DNA of 12,977 nt from an uncultured Bacilli bacterium. GTDB taxonomy: Bacteria; Bacillota_I; Bacilli_A; RF39; UBA660. This document shows positions 6,420 through 12,305 of the stretch, in pieces; position 1 is the first letter of the stretch, and the number at the start of each line of letters is the position of its first letter. A program made the position numbers and the translations under genes. The notes beneath the pieces are model-generated. The model saw nothing but the letters and a program-made list of their open reading frames with translations, was not told the DNA's origin and did not search any database. The stretch spans positions 1 through 12,977 of the forward strand of contig CALVQP010000038.1 of the NCBI GenBank assembly GCA_944358225.1, written 5' to 3'.

Positions 6420-7624
6420 TAAAATAAACTCAACTGCTGTCTATCAACAGATACCTTGGTTTTATCCTCTAATATTAAATTTTGCTCTATAAAATCTTTT
6501 TGAAAGAAAATTGTATCCATAAAATACTTTCCATTACAAGTAATAAAATATTTAGCTCTTTTCAAAGATACTCCCATCAATTTTAAATCTTTAAAAGTTA
6601 ACGCAAAAAATTTACGCGAACTAACAATTTTCTTAGCTGATTTAATTCCAATTCCCGGAATTTTTAAAATATCATTATAGCTACATTCGTTTATTTCCTT
6701 AGGAAATTCGTTTAAGTGGTTTAAAGCCCAATCCGCTTTAGGATCTAAAAGCAAATTAAAATTAGGATTTTGATTACTTAACATATCTTCTACTTTAAAA
6801 TTATAAAATCTTAATAACCAATCCGCTTGATAAAGACGATGTTCTCTAGCCAAAGGCGGAATCGTTAAAGTTGGTAACAATTTATCCTGATTAACGGATA
6901 TATATGCCGAATAAAAGACTCTTTTTAATTTAAAATTATTATATAACATTGCGCTTTTTTGCATGATATCCATATCCGACTCTCTGGTTGCACCAACAAT
7001 CATTTGAGTACTTTGACCTGCCGGAACAAACGCTCTACTTTGGTTATGTTTTATATTACTCATAATCTGTTCAACTTTATTATGATTTTTCATCGGCGCC
7101 AATAATTTTAAAGAATTAGAAGTCGAAAGTTCGATATTAGCACTCATTCTGTCCACCATCATTCCCAATTTCTTTACTAGTACTTCACTTGCCCCAGGTA
7201 TAGCTTTTACATGAATATAACCAGCAAACTTATATTTTACTCTTAACATTTTTACTGCATCAATTAGTAATTCCATCGTATAATCCGGACTTTTCACTAT
7301 TCCTGAACTTAAAAACAATCCCTCTATATAATTTCTTTTATAAAAATTCATAGTTATTTCGCATATTTCATCACTTGTAAACAAAGCTCTTTTTATATTA
7401 TTACTTTTTCGATTAATACAATATTTACAATCAAATATACATGCGTTAGTTAACAATATTTTTAACAATGAAATACATCTTCCATCCTTAGAAAAAGAAT
7501 GACATATCCCACTAAAAGCAACTGACCCATAACCCTTAGACAATCTTTTACTTCCGCTTGAAGAACAAGAGGCATCATATTTTGCTCCATCTGCTAAAAA
7601 TTTTAATTTTTCCAATAGTTCCAC
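6419..7624 (-). CDS. Putative DNA modification/repair radical-SAM protein with helix-hairpin-helix (TIGR03916-type)
   Basis: 401 aa from a GTG at 7622-7624. The frame stays open to a TTG at 7652-7654, but that codon is upstream of the predicted transcript start, whereas the GTG has GAGGTGAT five nt away and gives the family's usual beginning (VELLEKLKFLADGAKYD). In this numbering the 4Fe-4S motif CIFDCKYC is at 62-69 (Cys62, Cys66, Cys69), preceded by SSSGS and CHSF segments typical of the family. SSGI (about 106-109) follows the cluster, and a DNA-binding helix-hairpin-helix (IPGIGIKSAKKI) is at about 322-333. PPLAREHRLYQADWLLRFY is another conserved block. A radical-SAM domain plus HhH suggests chemistry on a DNA lesion or modified base. 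It leads the three-gene operon with the DUF4130 and chaperonin genes. Confidence 0.92.
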   Translation of the reverse strand: MELLEKLKFLADGAKYDASCSSSGSKRLSKGYGSVAFSGICHSFSKDGRCISLLKILLTNACIFDCKYCINRKSNNIKRALFTSDEICEITMNFYKRNYIEGLFLSSGIVKSPDYTMELLIDAVKMLRVKYKFAGYIHVKAIPGASEVLVKKLGMMVDRMSANIELSTSNSLKLLAPMKNHNKVEQIMSNIKHNQSRAFVPAGQSTQMIVGATRESDMDIMQKSAMLYNNFKLKRVFYSAYISVNQDKLLPTLTIPPLAREHRLYQADWLLRFYNFKVEDMLSNQNPNFNLLLDPKADWALNHLNEFPKEINECSYNDILKIPGIGIKSAKKIVSSRKFFALTFKDLKLMGVSLKRAKYFITCNGKYFMDTIFFQKDFIEQNLILEDKTKVSVDRQQLSLF

Positions 7625-7642
7625 GCTAATCACCTCAAGAAA

Positions 7643-7671
7643 ATTATACAACAAACATTTGTTTTTGTAAA
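7643..7671 (-). promoter_or_regulatory. Promoter of the radical-SAM/DUF4130/chaperonin operon
   Basis: TTTACA (7666-7671), exactly 17 bp, TATAAT (7643-7648), reading on the minus strand. The start point would be near 7636, which puts the 5' end of the mRNA at the GAGGTGAT ribosome-binding site and decides the GTG start at 7624. Confidence 0.75.
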
Positions 7672-7680
7672 CATTAGTTT
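7653..7680. promoter_or_regulatory. Two LexA-like dyad boxes over the DNA-repair operon promoter
   Basis: AAACATTTGTTT (7653-7664) and AAACATTAGTTT (7669-7680), 16 bp apart centre to centre. On the minus strand they read AAAC-AAAT-GTTT and AAAC-TAAT-GTTT, close to the Bacillus LexA consensus GAAC-RNRY-GTTY. The first lies in the promoter spacer and the second covers the -35. No other such AAAC-N4-GTTT pair was seen in the intergenic regions of this window. Binding by LexA is inferred from similarity and from the DNA-repair context. Confidence 0.55.
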
Positions 7681-7749
7681 GCCATAATAGAGCGCTTTAG
7701 CAACACACTTTTCACCTACTATCTAATCGATTTCTTATATCAAAACTTT

Positions 7750-7770
7750 AAAAAAACGCTTTTTAAAGCG
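7750..7770 (-). terminator. Intrinsic terminator of the surface-protein gene
   Basis: Minus strand CGCTTTAAAAAGCG (7770-7757) followed by seven T (7756-7750): a short GC-containing stem with a tight loop. It lies 25 nt beyond the stop codon at 7795. Confidence 0.7.
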
Positions 7771-7780
7771 ATATCAATTT

Positions 7781-7811
7781 TAAAAGGGAAATTTTTACAA
7801 CTTCCCTTTTA
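7781..7811 (-). other. 10-bp hairpin around the stop codon of the surface-protein gene
   Basis: TAAAAGGGAA (7781-7790) and TTCCCTTTTA (7802-7811) are perfect inverted arms with an 11-nt loop that contains the TAA stop. It has no adjacent T-tract and precedes the terminator at 7750-7770, so it may protect the 3' end or assist termination. Confidence 0.55.
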
Positions 7812-8823
7812 CTTGTTTTTTATTCATTACAAAATATAAAATAATAGCTAACAATAAACTCATTATAATCAATATATTAGAGATCAATCCTGTTTTAGGA
7901 TTTTCTTCTTGAGATTTTTCTAAAGGTGTGGGCTTCTCAACATCGTTATTTTTAGTATCTTCAACTTTATCTACAACGCTTGAATCAATATTAGGAAATA
8001 TGGTCTCTGTTTCACCCGATTCTTCATCTGTACTTTCATGGTCAGATATACTATAAATTGTATAGTTCGTTGACAGAAAAAAATTAAAATAATCTTCGGA
8101 ACTAACATAAATTCCCCCTAATGTTTCAGTAAGCGTACTGCCATCACTTTGATTTGTAACTATCTTGTTATCGAAAGTATAAGTGTTGTTATTTGCACTA
8201 ACTTTCAAATAATCCAAACTTTCTTCAATATTTGTAGCATCAGAAATATACGCAGAATTTTGATCAGTAATAGTTATTGCCGCCAATTTATCTTCTAAGT
8301 CTTCGGAAACATTACCAGCTTCATCCATGCTCCCAAAAATAATTATCATTGCTTCCATCATATGATTTAATAAAACATCTCCACTCACATTATAAGTATA
8401 TTTTTTTGGTTCTTTTATTTGTAGATTGTAAGTTAATTTTAAGATCCCACTATGAGTAGTTAAATCAATATTATTTTTTAATTCTTCCTCTATTTTTTTA
8501 GTATCAAGATTTAGCATAGCCCCTACAGCATTAATATTATAATCAAGGCCTGTTTGTTCTTTATATTCGCTATAATCAACTTTTTCATTACTCAAAGTTG
8601 GATTAAACGTATAGGATTTTAATTGATAAGATTTCGAAGTGCCACCACTATCAGTATATTCATAATTAAGACTTTCAATAGTTAATTTGATATCATCATT
8701 TTCAATTACACAAGCCTGAGTATTATCAGCGGTACAATCTATAGTTTCCGCCAATACATTTTTAGAAACAATATTAAAAAGCACTATAAAAAAAGACAAA
8801 TATATAAATATAATTTTTTTCAT
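7795..8823 (-). CDS. Secreted surface protein with NPKTG sortase-type anchor
   Basis: 342 aa. An N-terminal signal peptide (MKK, hydrophobic 4-19, likely cut after VLA at residue 25) and a C-terminal sorting signal are both clear: NPKTG at 308-312, a 21-residue hydrophobic stretch, then a basic tail (NKKQVKGKL). The motif departs from the classic LPxTG; anchoring by a sortase with NPxTG preference is inferred. The mature region is acidic and beta-strand-like, with many Thr/Asn/Asp residues, two cysteines close together (Cys30, Cys38), and an acidic Pro/Glu-rich spacer before the anchor (about 270-307) that would span the wall. I do not recognise the ectodomain. It is monocistronic: own promoter with an 18-bp palindrome, an AGAGGTGTG ribosome-binding site, and its own terminator. 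It implies the host has a peptidoglycan wall. Confidence 0.85.
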   Translation of the reverse strand: MKKIIFIYLSFFIVLFNIVSKNVLAETIDCTADNTQACVIENDDIKLTIESLNYEYTDSGGTSKSYQLKSYTFNPTLSNEKVDYSEYKEQTGLDYNINAVGAMLNLDTKKIEEELKNNIDLTTHSGILKLTYNLQIKEPKKYTYNVSGDVLLNHMMEAMIIIFGSMDEAGNVSEDLEDKLAAITITDQNSAYISDATNIEESLDYLKVSANNNTYTFDNKIVTNQSDGSTLTETLGGIYVSSEDYFNFFLSTNYTIYSISDHESTDEESGETETIFPNIDSSVVDKVEDTKNNDVEKPTPLEKSQEENPKTGLISNILIIMSLLLAIILYFVMNKKQVKGKL

Positions 8824-8834
8824 CTAACACACCT

Positions 8835-8852
8835 CTACTATTATAATAGTAG
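8835..8852. promoter_or_regulatory. 18-bp perfect palindrome at the surface-protein promoter
   Basis: CTACTATTATAATAGTAG is a perfect palindrome. It covers the predicted -10 and the transcript start of the surface-protein gene, a classic operator position. The regulator is unknown. In RNA it would also form a hairpin immediately before the ribosome-binding site. Confidence 0.6.
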
Positions 8853-8876
8853 CATAAAAATATTTATAATTGTCAA
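8846..8876 (-). promoter_or_regulatory. Promoter of the surface-protein gene
   Basis: Perfect TTGACA on the minus strand (8871-8876), a 19-bp spacer, then TACTAT (8846-8851) preceded by TGC, an extended -10 that would tolerate the long spacer. The leader would be about 16 nt. Confidence 0.5.
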
Positions 8877-8992
8877 TATATTAATATTTAACTATTAACA
8901 TTTACCAATTTTAGTTATCAAAAATCTATGGCGTTATTACCGCTAGCATTTTCTAAAGATTATTAATTTTTAGAAAAAATCTACTTCAAAAT

Positions 8993-9011
8993 AAAAAAAG
9001 GCTTTAGCCTT
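8993..9011 (-). terminator. Intrinsic terminator overlapping the Hsp20 stop codon
   Basis: Minus strand AAGGCTAAAGCCTT followed by a T-tract over 8993-8999. The stem begins inside the TAA stop codon (9010-9012), so the hairpin starts with no 3' untranslated sequence. Confidence 0.75.
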
Positions 9012-9438
9012 AATCACTAATTTCAATATACTTTTTATTATCCACTTCTTGCAATTCTTTTTTAGGGACATCTAAAGAAAGAGTACCATTTTTATAACTA
9101 GCCTTAATATCTTCAGCTTCTACACCGGATCCTACATAAAAACTTCTAGAACACTCACCGTAAATTCTTTCACGACGAATAAATTTGCCATCTTCTTTCT
9201 TCTCTTCATTCTCTTCATTTTTTGATGCTTTTACAGTTAAATAACCATCTTCTACATCAACTTTAATTTCACTTTTATCATATCCTGGCAAATCAATTAA
9301 AATGTTGTAACCAGAATCATGTTCTTTTATATCTGCTTTCATTAATTTAGAATCCTTTACTGTAAAAAATGGATCTCTAAAAAAGTCATCCCATAAATCG
9401 TAATCTTTTTTTCTTGGTACTATCATCATATAAACCAT
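9010..9438 (-). CDS. Small heat-shock protein, Hsp20/alpha-crystallin family
   Basis: 142 aa from the ATG at 9438; in-frame ATGs at 9429 and 9426 are alternatives. An AGGA (9446-9449) sits 7 nt from the first ATG and a second AGGA (9441-9444) sits 11 nt from the next, so the start is not decided; relatives often begin M-x-VPR, favouring the inner ones. The alpha-crystallin domain spans about 33-127 and ends with the diagnostic AsYKNGTLSLDVPK block; DLPGYDKSEIKVDVEDGYLTV is the conserved first half (seen at 49-69). The C-terminal IEI (138-140) fits the I-x-I oligomerisation motif. It acts as an ATP-independent holdase in the cytoplasm for unfolding proteins. It has its own promoter with a CIRCE-like operator, so heat-shock control by HrcA is expected, and a terminator at its stop. 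Confidence 0.95.
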   Translation of the reverse strand: MVYMMIVPRKKDYDLWDDFFRDPFFTVKDSKLMKADIKEHDSGYNILIDLPGYDKSEIKVDVEDGYLTVKASKNEENEEKKEDGKFIRRERIYGECSRSFYVGSGVEAEDIKASYKNGTLSLDVPKKELQEVDNKKYIEISD

Positions 9439-9467
9439 CTTCCTTTCCTATACAACTTTCATACCAA

Positions 9468-9481
9468 TAAGCTTTCGCTTA
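9468..9481 (-). promoter_or_regulatory. 5' stem-loop with GAAA tetraloop in the Hsp20 leader
   Basis: Minus strand TAAGC-GAAA-GCTTA: a 5-bp stem closed by a GNRA tetraloop, placed at the predicted 5' end of the mRNA (start near 9482). Such a hairpin may protect the message from decay. It is short, so structure is not certain. Confidence 0.45.
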
Positions 9482-9488
9482 CAATTAA

Positions 9489-9517
9489 ATAATAACACCA
9501 ATATTTAGCACTGTCAA
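9489..9517 (-). promoter_or_regulatory. Hsp20 promoter
   Basis: Perfect TTGACA (9512-9517), exactly 17 bp, TATTAT (9489-9494) preceded by TGT (extended -10), all on the minus strand. The -35 is embedded in the CIRCE-like element. Leader about 44 nt. Confidence 0.75.
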
Positions 9518-9531
9518 TACCTAACTGCTAA
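9505..9531. promoter_or_regulatory. CIRCE-like operator (HrcA site)
   Basis: TTAGCACTG, nine bases, AACTGCTAA. The consensus is TTAGCACTC-N9-GAGTGCTAA, so the left arm matches 8 of 9 and the right arm 7 of 9 with the exact 9-bp spacing. It covers the -35 of the Hsp20 promoter, the expected repression position. Confidence 0.8.
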
Positions 9532-9582
9532 TTATTTTTTCTTCACCATTATATAGTATAAACAATAAATTTTATTATATAC

Positions 9583-9610
9583 AAAAAAGAGCAGATTTCC
9601 CTACTCTGCT
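9583..9610 (-). terminator. Intrinsic terminator overlapping the 3' end of the single-span membrane protein gene
   Basis: Minus strand AGCAGA (9610-9605), a 9-nt loop holding the TAG stop, TCTGCT (9595-9590), then C and six T (9588-9583). The upstream arm encodes the last Ala-Ala-Glu codons. Confidence 0.7.
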
Positions 9611-10323
9611 GCTTCTGTTAATCTTGTCAAATAATCATTGTAACTATTTGTCAAACTTTGTGAATTAAATACAATTTGCTCATTTTCAATAGTCCAAGTC
9701 CCTTTATTAGAACTTAAAAAATCTAATATTTCTTGACTAATTTCTAAAACATTTAACAATTGATTCATTGCCTCATTAAATTCATTATCATCGTTTAATT
9801 CATCCACATCGCCCAATAGTTGATTTCTATAAAAATCTATATAATACTGATCCACATCTTGCTCATTAATATAAGCCATAGCTCTATCTTCATTAAAAAA
9901 TTGAGCGAAACTTTCTTGTTCTTGTTTTAACTGTTCAATGGTATCAGCCAAAAATGCTTTCGTACTTACAAAGTCCGGACCATCTTCTTGATAATTCTGT
10001 GCTGTTAATAAATTAGCTACTCGAGAATCCGTCGAAATATTATATATATTCGAAATTACTTGATACCCTTCTTTTAAATAACCCTTAATAGCATTTTCTA
10101 CTTTCAAATATTCTTTTTCTGCCACTCGAGAATCCAATATCTCATTTATCGCCTGCAAATTTAATTCTTCATCCTGAGCTAATTCATTAATTTTATCCAC
10201 TTCACTAATTAATAACTCTTCTTGCTTTACATCCTTAGATACCCCAAAACCTAACCACACTACCAAAATACCCACTACTATAGCTGTGATTATTGCTACA
10301 ATAATCCACACTTTCTTTTTCAT
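9601..10323 (-). CDS. Single-span membrane protein of unknown function, downstream of the ABC operon
   Basis: 240 aa from the ATG at 10321-10323, which has a GAGGTGTGAT site. The frame is open 14 codons further up, but those codons lie over the predicted promoter. MKKK leads a transmembrane helix (about 5-28), then a hydrophilic, acidic, largely helical region with coiled-coil-like heptads (about 30-95 and 120-150). A C-terminal segment around GTWTIENEQIVFNS looks like a beta hairpin. With an N-in orientation the bulk would be outside the membrane. I do not recognise the family. It lies 60 nt after the ABC permease gene with no terminator between, so it can be read as a fourth operon gene as well as from its own promoter, and ends at a shared terminator. 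There is no lipobox cysteine. Confidence 0.75.
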   Translation of the reverse strand: MKKKVWIIVAIITAIVVGILVVWLGFGVSKDVKQEELLISEVDKINELAQDEELNLQAINEILDSRVAEKEYLKVENAIKGYLKEGYQVISNIYNISTDSRVANLLTAQNYQEDGPDFVSTKAFLADTIEQLKQEQESFAQFFNEDRAMAYINEQDVDQYYIDFYRNQLLGDVDELNDDNEFNEAMNQLLNVLEISQEILDFLSSNKGTWTIENEQIVFNSQSLTNSYNDYLTRLTEAAE

Positions 10324-10338
10324 ATCACACCTCACACT

Positions 10339-10347
10339 TAGTATAAC
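10339..10347 (-). promoter_or_regulatory. Extended -10 before the single-span membrane protein gene
   Basis: Minus strand TGT-TATACT, with a weak TTTATG about 17 bp further up. It would start the mRNA around 10332, only about nine nt before the ATG at 10323. Confidence 0.4.
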
Positions 10348-10382
10348 ATGTATCACTTTAAACATAAAGTTCTAAATATTTT

Positions 10383-11168
10383 CTACTCAACATTTACCCC
10401 TTTTTCCAAAGTTTTTTTGCCCAAAAAATAATAAAAAATGATAAATAATAAATAAATTGCTAAAGAAAAATATAAAACATAATAAACCACATTTAACTGG
10501 GGCATGTTAGCACTATAAATTAATTTCATAATATCAGAATTAAGCCATCCGGCTATAAATAAAAAAATCAAAGAACAAACTTGAGTTAATGAATACATCC
10601 CAAATCCATAAACAACACTTTTTAAAAATTTTCTTCCATTTGATTTATGGCCAATGATAATAGCAGCATATCCTAAAACTATAATATAAATAACTTCTAA
10701 AAATAAATTAATACCTGTTAAGATAATTATTTTTATACTAGCTGCACTACCAAGAGAAATCTCCAACCAATTTTTAAGTTGCATCATATTATTTTCTGAA
10801 TAATAAGCGATAAATAAACATAAAATTATAACTATTCCTGTTAATAAAGTTACTATAATGGCACTTATTAACTTAGCATTATAAATTGTTTTTTTTAAAA
10901 CCGGTAATGTATGGGTTAAATAAGATTCATCTTTATAAACATTTTTTACAAACCTAGTCCATGATCTTAAAAAAGTATTAATTATACAACCAATAAGCAT
11001 TCCTGCAGATAAACCTAAAGTTATTCCGCCTAAGACTTTGAATAACAACGAATTATCAACTTCCAGCATTAATCTTCCACCCATTGCAAAAATTATTGCC
11101 AAAGCATAAAATATACTAAGTACTTTCAAAACCCACTTCAAATCATATTTTAATAACTTTTTTAACAT
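10383..11168 (-). CDS. ABC transporter permease (ABC-2-like, six spans)
   Basis: 261 aa with six predicted membrane segments (about 12-30, 40-68, 97-123, 145-170, 180-208, 225-249). The cytoplasmic loop after the second span has KDESYLTHTLPVLKKTI, resembling the 'GYLTFTLP' motif of permeases that pair with YtrB-type ATPases. It should form the membrane part of an exporter with the ATPase encoded upstream; the substrate is unknown (relatives handle peptides, antibiotics or cell-envelope stress). Its ATG overlaps the ATPase stop by 7 nt (ATGTTAA) and has a strong AGGAGGAAG site, consistent with equal translation of the two subunits. Confidence 0.85.
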   Translation of the reverse strand: MLKKLLKYDLKWVLKVLSIFYALAIIFAMGGRLMLEVDNSLLFKVLGGITLGLSAGMLIGCIINTFLRSWTRFVKNVYKDESYLTHTLPVLKKTIYNAKLISAIIVTLLTGIVIILCLFIAYYSENNMMQLKNWLEISLGSAASIKIIILTGINLFLEVIYIIVLGYAAIIIGHKSNGRKFLKSVVYGFGMYSLTQVCSLIFLFIAGWLNSDIMKLIYSANMPQLNVVYYVLYFSLAIYLLFIIFYYFLGKKTLEKGVNVE

Positions 11169-11857
11169 TTAAACTTCCTCCTAAACACTTCATCGATAGA
11201 AGCGTTTTCTTTTTTTCTTAATTTATCAGCATCCTCACATAATATAATTTCACCTTTATCAATAAAAATCACTTCATCTAAAACTCGTTCAATATCGGCA
11301 ATTAAATGAGTACTAATAATAACAGAAGACCCTTCTTTAAAATTAGAAAGTATCGTATCCAAAATATAATCTCGTGTTGCTGGATCTACCCCACCAAGCG
11401 GTTCATCTAAAATATACAAATCAGCCCTGCGACTCATTACTAAAATCAATTGCAATTTTTCTTGCATGCCTTTTGACATTTTGCCTATTTGAATATCTTC
11501 ATCTAATTGTAAATCATTTAATAACTTTAAAGCTTTATCTTGATCAAAATCTTCATAAAATTCCCAGAAAAATTTAAGCACGTCTTTTACTTTCCAACTT
11601 TTATCCAAATAAGCTCTCTCTGGTAAATAAGAAATAATTTTTTTAGAATTTATCCCTATTTTTTCTCCCTTTACTAGCACTTCTCCACTAGAAGGTGTTA
11701 ATAAGTCATTTACTAACTTAATCAAAGTTGTTTTACCACTACCGTTTTTACCTAAAAGACCCACTATTTTATTTGGTTGAATTTTAATATTCACATCTTT
11801 TAAAGCTACAAACTTATCATACATTTTCCCCAAATTACGAGTTTCTAATAATTCCAT
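11162..11857 (-). CDS. ABC transporter ATP-binding protein (YtrB/BcrA-like)
   Basis: 231 aa, a single nucleotide-binding domain. Walker A GKNGSGKT is at 36-43, the signature is a degenerate MSKGMQEK (127-134; canonical LSGGQ), Walker B LYILDE ends at catalytic Glu152 and is followed by PLGGVDP (D-loop), and the switch His is H184 in ISTH. At the Q-loop position the protein reads ISYLPE, as in other members of this exporter group. It powers the six-span permease encoded next. The ATG directly abuts the TAA of the GntR gene (TAAATG) with AAAGGAGAAG upstream, so it belongs to the same operon. Confidence 0.93.
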   Translation of the reverse strand: MELLETRNLGKMYDKFVALKDVNIKIQPNKIVGLLGKNGSGKTTLIKLVNDLLTPSSGEVLVKGEKIGINSKKIISYLPERAYLDKSWKVKDVLKFFWEFYEDFDQDKALKLLNDLQLDEDIQIGKMSKGMQEKLQLILVMSRRADLYILDEPLGGVDPATRDYILDTILSNFKEGSSVIISTHLIADIERVLDEVIFIDKGEIILCEDADKLRKKENASIDEVFRRKFKC

Positions 11858-12229
11858 TTAATTTTCTTCTCCTTTTACCAACTTTATAATTTCTTCATCG
11901 CTTACTTGCAATTTATGCATCTCATCCACAAATTTTTTTATTTTTTCATAAATTAACTCTTGTTTGAATTTCTTTATTTTACTTTCATCTTCACACACAA
12001 ATTTACCATTAGTTCTCTTTGTAAATATCAACCCCTTTTGCTCTAATTCTCCTAAAGCTTTTTGAACAGTATTAGGATTAATTTTCAATAACAAAGCCAG
12101 TTCTCTTACCGAAGGTATTTTTTCTTTGGGCAAAAGCTTATTTGTTACTATTAATTTTTCCATATAAGCCACTAATTGCGAATATATAGGAAGATCATTA
12201 TTAAACTCTATTTTATATTTTTCGCTCAC
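11858..12229 (-). CDS. GntR-family regulator, YtrA subfamily
   Basis: 123 aa from a GTG at 12227-12229 with GGAG seven nt upstream. The frame extends to a TTG at 12250, but that codon lies in the -10 box of the promoter. The winged helix-turn-helix fills residues 8-75: PIYSQLVAYMEKLI, then IPSVRELALLLKINPNTVQKAL (recognition helix region), and the wing GLIFTKRTNGKFV. The short helical C-terminus (about 80-123) has no UTRA or FCD ligand domain, which defines the YtrA type. These regulators usually repress their own ABC-exporter operon and respond to cell-envelope antibiotics; that role here is inferred from gene order. Confidence 0.92.
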   Translation of the reverse strand: MSEKYKIEFNNDLPIYSQLVAYMEKLIVTNKLLPKEKIPSVRELALLLKINPNTVQKALGELEQKGLIFTKRTNGKFVCEDESKIKKFKQELIYEKIKKFVDEMHKLQVSDEEIIKLVKGEEN

Positions 12230-12246
12230 TGTATCACTCCAATAAC

Positions 12247-12275
12247 ACAATAATACAAAAGGAATAAAAAGTCAA
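12247..12275 (-). promoter_or_regulatory. Promoter of the GntR-ABC operon
   Basis: TTGACT (12270-12275), exactly 17 bp, TATTGT (12247-12252) on the minus strand. The start point would be near 12240, right at the GGAG site, leaving a leader of about 11 nt. The -35 directly abuts the T-tract of the preceding terminator. No clear GntR dyad is visible. Confidence 0.6.
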
Positions 12276-12276
12276 C

Positions 12277-12300
12277 AAAAAAAGATTACAAAGTAATCCT
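12277..12300 (-). terminator. Intrinsic terminator after the DUF362 gene
   Basis: Minus strand GATTAC (12289-12284 mirrored by 12298-12293 as GATTAC/GTAATC), a three-base loop and seven T (12283-12277). The stem is six perfect base pairs, extendable to nine if a G-U pair and A-T pairs with the T-tract are counted. Confidence 0.75.
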
Positions 12301-12305
12301 TAAAA

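Noticed and set aside
7622..7654. Upstream TTG start for the radical-SAM gene at 7654
   Set aside because: It lies upstream of the predicted transcript start and the -10 falls inside the extra codons; the GTG at 7624 has GAGGTGAT and gives the family's usual N-terminus.
8949..8977. Inverted repeat TTTTCTAAA / TTTAGAAAA upstream of the surface-protein gene as a terminator
   Set aside because: AT-only except two pairs, with no T-tract on either strand after the arms; I see no clear function for it or for the rest of 8877-8992.
10324..10365. Extra 14-codon N-terminus of the single-span protein
   Set aside because: It covers the extended -10 and would put a non-signal segment before MKKK; the inner ATG has the ribosome-binding site.
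11374..11577. Plus-strand open frame inside the ABC ATPase gene
   Set aside because: Antisense to the signature and Walker B region; no family resemblance.
12227..12250. Upstream TTG start for the GntR gene at 12250
   Set aside because: The codon is part of the -10 box; the GTG at 12229 has GGAG seven nt away.
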